Part shown: positions 60,801 through 64,000 of the stretch, piece after piece
Layout: the number at the start of each line of letters is the position of its first letter
Numbering within the stretch: position 1 is the stretch's first letter
NCBI GenBank assembly: GCA_035582835.1
Contig: JAYKAV010002109.1
Location: 3,546,930-3,610,929, forward strand
Direction: 5' to 3'
DNA length: 64,000 nucleotides
Source of the DNA: Phoebastria nigripes
Lineage: Eukaryota > Chordata > Aves > Procellariiformes > Diomedeidae
Position numbers and translations under genes: made by a program
Notes under the pieces: generated by a model
The model's database searches: none
What the model was told of the DNA's origin: nothing
What the model saw: only the letters and a program-made list of their open reading frames with translations

Positions 60801-63800
60801 TACCTTCAGAAGGACAGACATTGCCTTTGAAGTCAGTATATATGTGGTTTAACATAAATGTAATTTCACAGCAAACTGCCTTTTATTGTTCACTGTTGTT
60901 TTGTCCTGACACACAGTGTCTCGTAAAAAACATTCTGAACTTAGATATACATAAATAATGTAATACTTTCCTTTAAACTCTTTTGAAAATAAGCTAAATG
61001 GAGACACACAATTAGGATAATGAACACATTCTCTTGTACACAGACCTGCATGAATTCCAGTGTCCAACATATACTAAGAAGCACCATGTCCACATCTGAT
61101 GGCCAGTCTATTTGAAGTAATGGATCAGATTTCCAGCTATTTTAAAGTCTTTAGTGTAGCAAATTTTCTTTATCTGAATACTTTTTTGTAGGTCAAATCC
61201 TGTTTTGCCATGAGCAAAAATGTGCATAATGTTGGTTTTGAAGTTTTGGGGGGGTTGTTTTTGTCTTTAAGCCCCGTAAAATATCAATTTTACCAATTAA
61301 TATGGAAAAAGAGAAATTATATTCTTAAGCATTCTTAATTTTATTCTACGAGATTGAGAGGGGCATGTCTGCCTCCAGAGTCTACAAGCCTGGGAACTAA
61401 AAATAGGGAGCCTACTGTTATAAAAAGGAGAGAAGATTTGGCTAGCAAAAAATTGCAATTAAGATTACACTTCCCTAAGGCAAGAGTGAGTCTTCTGTCA
61501 TCAAATAAAACATATACAGCACCATGTAACTGACCTAAGATTGCTAGTCCATTTAAAAAACTTAGTGCTGCATATTTATGATATTTATGATAAGATGATT
61601 ATTGCAAAAGTGTAAGGAATATAACAAATTTCTATCCTTAAGTGTTAAGGACTACATCATTTATATAGCAGCCACGATTACAAAAATGCAATCTAGGGGA
61701 ACACTGCCAGAATCCCACATTCAGGAAAGAAAAATAAAAAGAGCATGCACATACCCTTCAATGAGCTCTGAATTCAGACAAAAGTAGACCATATGACTGT
61801 GATGATTAGCCTAAAACAAAGCAAAGCTGGGTGTAAGAGCAAGAGAAGGAGACGAAAGTTAGAAGATGATGAATGGGAAGATACGTCAGACTCTAAAGAC
61901 ACTCACGGTCTACACAGGGAGTGTGACAGAACTTGTCTGTCCACTCTCTCCTCAGAAATCCAGAAAAGCATGTCACGCAGGGATGCTATTCACATGTACT
62001 GAACTTTACAGCTCCCATCAGTACAAACAGATAGTATGTAAGTTTTCAAGAAGAATGAGAAACAAGATATTCTGTGTGCCCCATCACAGTACTACCCAAT
62101 TTAAATGTCTGAAAGAAGAGATTTTCCTTTTCAGTATCACTCAGCTTTGCCTTGACTGGGAGTTAACAAATAAACCTCTTCTGGCTCCAGTTGTGTGACT
62201 CCACANCAGCAAAAACTGTTTTCTAATGGACAGAATAAACTTCCAAAATGTTAAAGTTAAATATCCTTCTGATTTGTGTTAAACAGTCATGAAATGTTAA
62301 CACAAGGGGTCTAATTCTCTTCTTTTTCCTGATAGTTCTACATTGCTGTAACAGCTTTGACTTCAGTACAGTGATACCTGACTCATATTATGCCAATGAC
62401 ATAGTAACTGGGGCCAGAATTTGCTGCAATTGATGAAACATGACAAGTGTAAAAAATTAAATGAAAGAAAACATTTCCTTGATTTGATAACTGTGATCAG
62501 CTTGACATAAAGTTGGTTGTCTAAATTTCTGGCAAACTTGAGGGTGGAAAATGTTGGTAAGTCTGGAAGATTTCCAAATTTTTGAAAAAGTAATAGTTCT
62601 GTTCCAACATATTTCATTGATAAAATAACCAGTAACAAGACACTGCTTGCAGAACTATTTCCCACTTGTTTGTCACAGTTGATTACTCATCTTATTACAT
62701 TATCTTATGCAATGAATCTTCTATCAAATAAGACCAAGACATACATGCATATTTTCTATTATAAAAGCTCAATGAATATTTTATGTTTTCTTAATGTGTT
62801 TTACTAATATATTTTCTCAACAGAGATCCGTTTTCAAGCCTGAAGCAAATCATAATCCCACACCCAGTGAATACTGCAAACCAGTCCTTCTAAATACCAC
62901 TGTAACCTAAAAGCATTCTTTTGTTCTTTCTCATACGATATAATTGTATAAATTATCTAATTTTATGTCAAATTTTATGAATATTAATTTCTTTAAAATC
63001 CTGACAATATCCTTTCATTCTCTCCTGTGCATTAATAAATGGGCTACCAGTTCCACTCTGGGTTTCAAATATTTCTGTTTGGATGTACTTAAAAGTATGT
63101 GTTTAGAAGAGATCTTTAAAAAACAAGTGGAATTAAAAGGCCCAGAATGATGTGAATAGTAACATAAAGTGTCAGGGTTTTCTACTGTGTTAGGCAGATG
63201 GAGAACAAAACAGATAACCTGGATAAAGAAAAGAGCTCCACCTTTATGAGAAATATCTATAATAATTGCTGTATGTTTAAGGAAACTCCTTTGTGAGTGA
63301 AGAGCAGCAAAGACTGAACAGTAAAAATTATGCCTTGAGCTAGTATTACTATGTCTGGAACGATCATATAAATTCATTTCTCTCATTGCACAATATTTCA
63401 GAAACAAGAGACTGACCAGCATTTATTTTTGATCTATGAGTAGAGCATTCAACTGTTAACATAGATTTGTATGATAACTTAAAATAATGACTAATGAACA
63501 AGCCAATACCATTTAACAGTCAATTTATATAACGTCTGAAGCTTAATATGCAAATATTAAAAATATTTTTTAAATATTTAAAAATATACAGCATACATGG
63601 TATGGGGAACATCTTACCAGCTGTAACTGAAAAATTAATTTTCCTTAAAAAGGAATTCTATAGTGAAGCAAGAGAGTAGTATGTCAAAAGACCATTGCTG
63701 TTATACTAACTTCAATGAAAGCTATAAAAGAAATAATCATCCTGATGACTGGAGCCTTCTTTGAAACTTGGGCATGACTAAATTATAACAACCATTTAAT

Positions 63801-64000
63801 AATATATGAAATTATTAGCAGGAGGTAGTATCATTGCATGCAACTTAGATTTCCACCTTTTTACAAAAAATACATGCTTCTATGCTCACAGGATGATATT
63901 CTATGTGGAAAACCTGGGTGTGGGTCAAATATACACTGCTAATTTGGAAAAGGTATACTTTTGTTCTAGGCACACTAAAATGCAGGTATAGTGCAAGAAA
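57886..64000. other. Gene-desert-like stretch to window end
   Basis: Frames here include the longest in the window (135 codons, minus strand, 63015-63422), without splice, promoter or composition support. The stretch from 59.0 to 60.0 kb is somewhat C- and A-richer, with a 101-codon frame whose end is Ser/Pro/Thr-rich, and could be an old unrecognised insertion. A 70-codon minus frame at 60171-60383 contains one N and has a poor acceptor. Confidence 0.45.
61793..62002 (+). other. Open frame with basic cluster then acidic stretch
   Basis: I do not recognise this frame. From ATG at 61793 it runs 69 codons to TGA at 62000-62002. It carries KSKRRRRKLE followed by DDEWEDTSDSKD, the kind of basic/acidic order seen in nuclear proteins. 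No splice signals or promoter were identified, and a 110-codon frame overlaps it in another register (61866-62198). Purine-rich DNA easily produces Lys, Arg, Glu and Asp codons, so chance is the leading explanation. Confidence 0.12.

Noticed and set aside
61866..62198. 110-codon plus-strand frame
   Set aside because: It overlaps the 61,793 frame in another register; both cannot be real and neither has supporting signals.
63015..63422. Longest frame in the window (135 codons, minus strand)
   Set aside because: No coding-like codon bias, no splice signals and an overlapping plus-strand frame; this length is within chance for 64 kb of six-frame A+T-rich DNA.
1..64000. tRNA, rRNA, CRISPR array or bacterial-type operon
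   Set aside because: No tRNA B-box plus cloverleaf, no spaced identical repeats and no long adjacent reading frames were found on either strand.

Overview
The window looks like nuclear DNA from a bird, or at least a CR1-bearing sauropsid. It is A+T-rich, has no long reading frames, and carries scattered homopolymer tracts and isolated single-base N calls. The taxonomic evidence is one clear 3' fragment of a CR1 non-LTR retrotransposon (about 57.38-57.89 kb, + strand) and a short CR1 tail (7.74-7.80 kb, + strand) ending in the octamer-like ATTCTATG ending typical of avian CR1. A third, decayed CR1 piece may lie at 56.24 kb on the - strand. Nothing resembles a bacterial, phage or plasmid gene array.

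Most of the window reads as intergenic desert or very long intron. Reading frames of 60-135 codons occur on both strands at about the density chance would give, so ORF length alone supports nothing. I kept only frames that also have a plausible splice acceptor and donor, coding-like codon choice, or local G+C/CpG enrichment. The best are two minus-strand exon pairs, each joining in phase. One is at 12,527-12,431 joined to 11,762-11,638. The other is at 16,156-16,062 joined to 15,438-15,303, whose second exon would end the protein in a hydrophobic membrane segment. Single exon candidates lie at 53.49-53.71, 1.71-2.00 and 3.06-3.27 kb (- strand) and at 29.88-30.04, 40.68-40.91 and 43.94-44.09 kb (+ strand). 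I recognise none of these proteins and give no gene symbols. They are hypotheses that need transcript or cross-species conservation evidence.

Layout: 0-3.3 kb, quiet DNA with two minus-strand exon candidates; 3.3-11.6 kb, desert with a purine-rich tract and a CR1 tail; 11.6-16.2 kb, the region with most coding-like signal; 16.2-29.9 kb, desert with homopolymers, a degenerate TTCTACTA tandem and a small CpG patch; 29.9-44.1 kb, desert with three plus-strand candidates, a perfect hairpin and a GT-rich low-complexity block; 44.1-57.4 kb, desert with long T tracts and one minus-strand candidate; 57.4-57.9 kb, CR1; the rest is desert.

I found no convincing tRNA, rRNA, snRNA, known miRNA, CRISPR array or intact transposon. 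I see no novel multi-gene system; the exon pairs and the isolated CpG-rich frame at 40.7 kb are the places most worth a second look.
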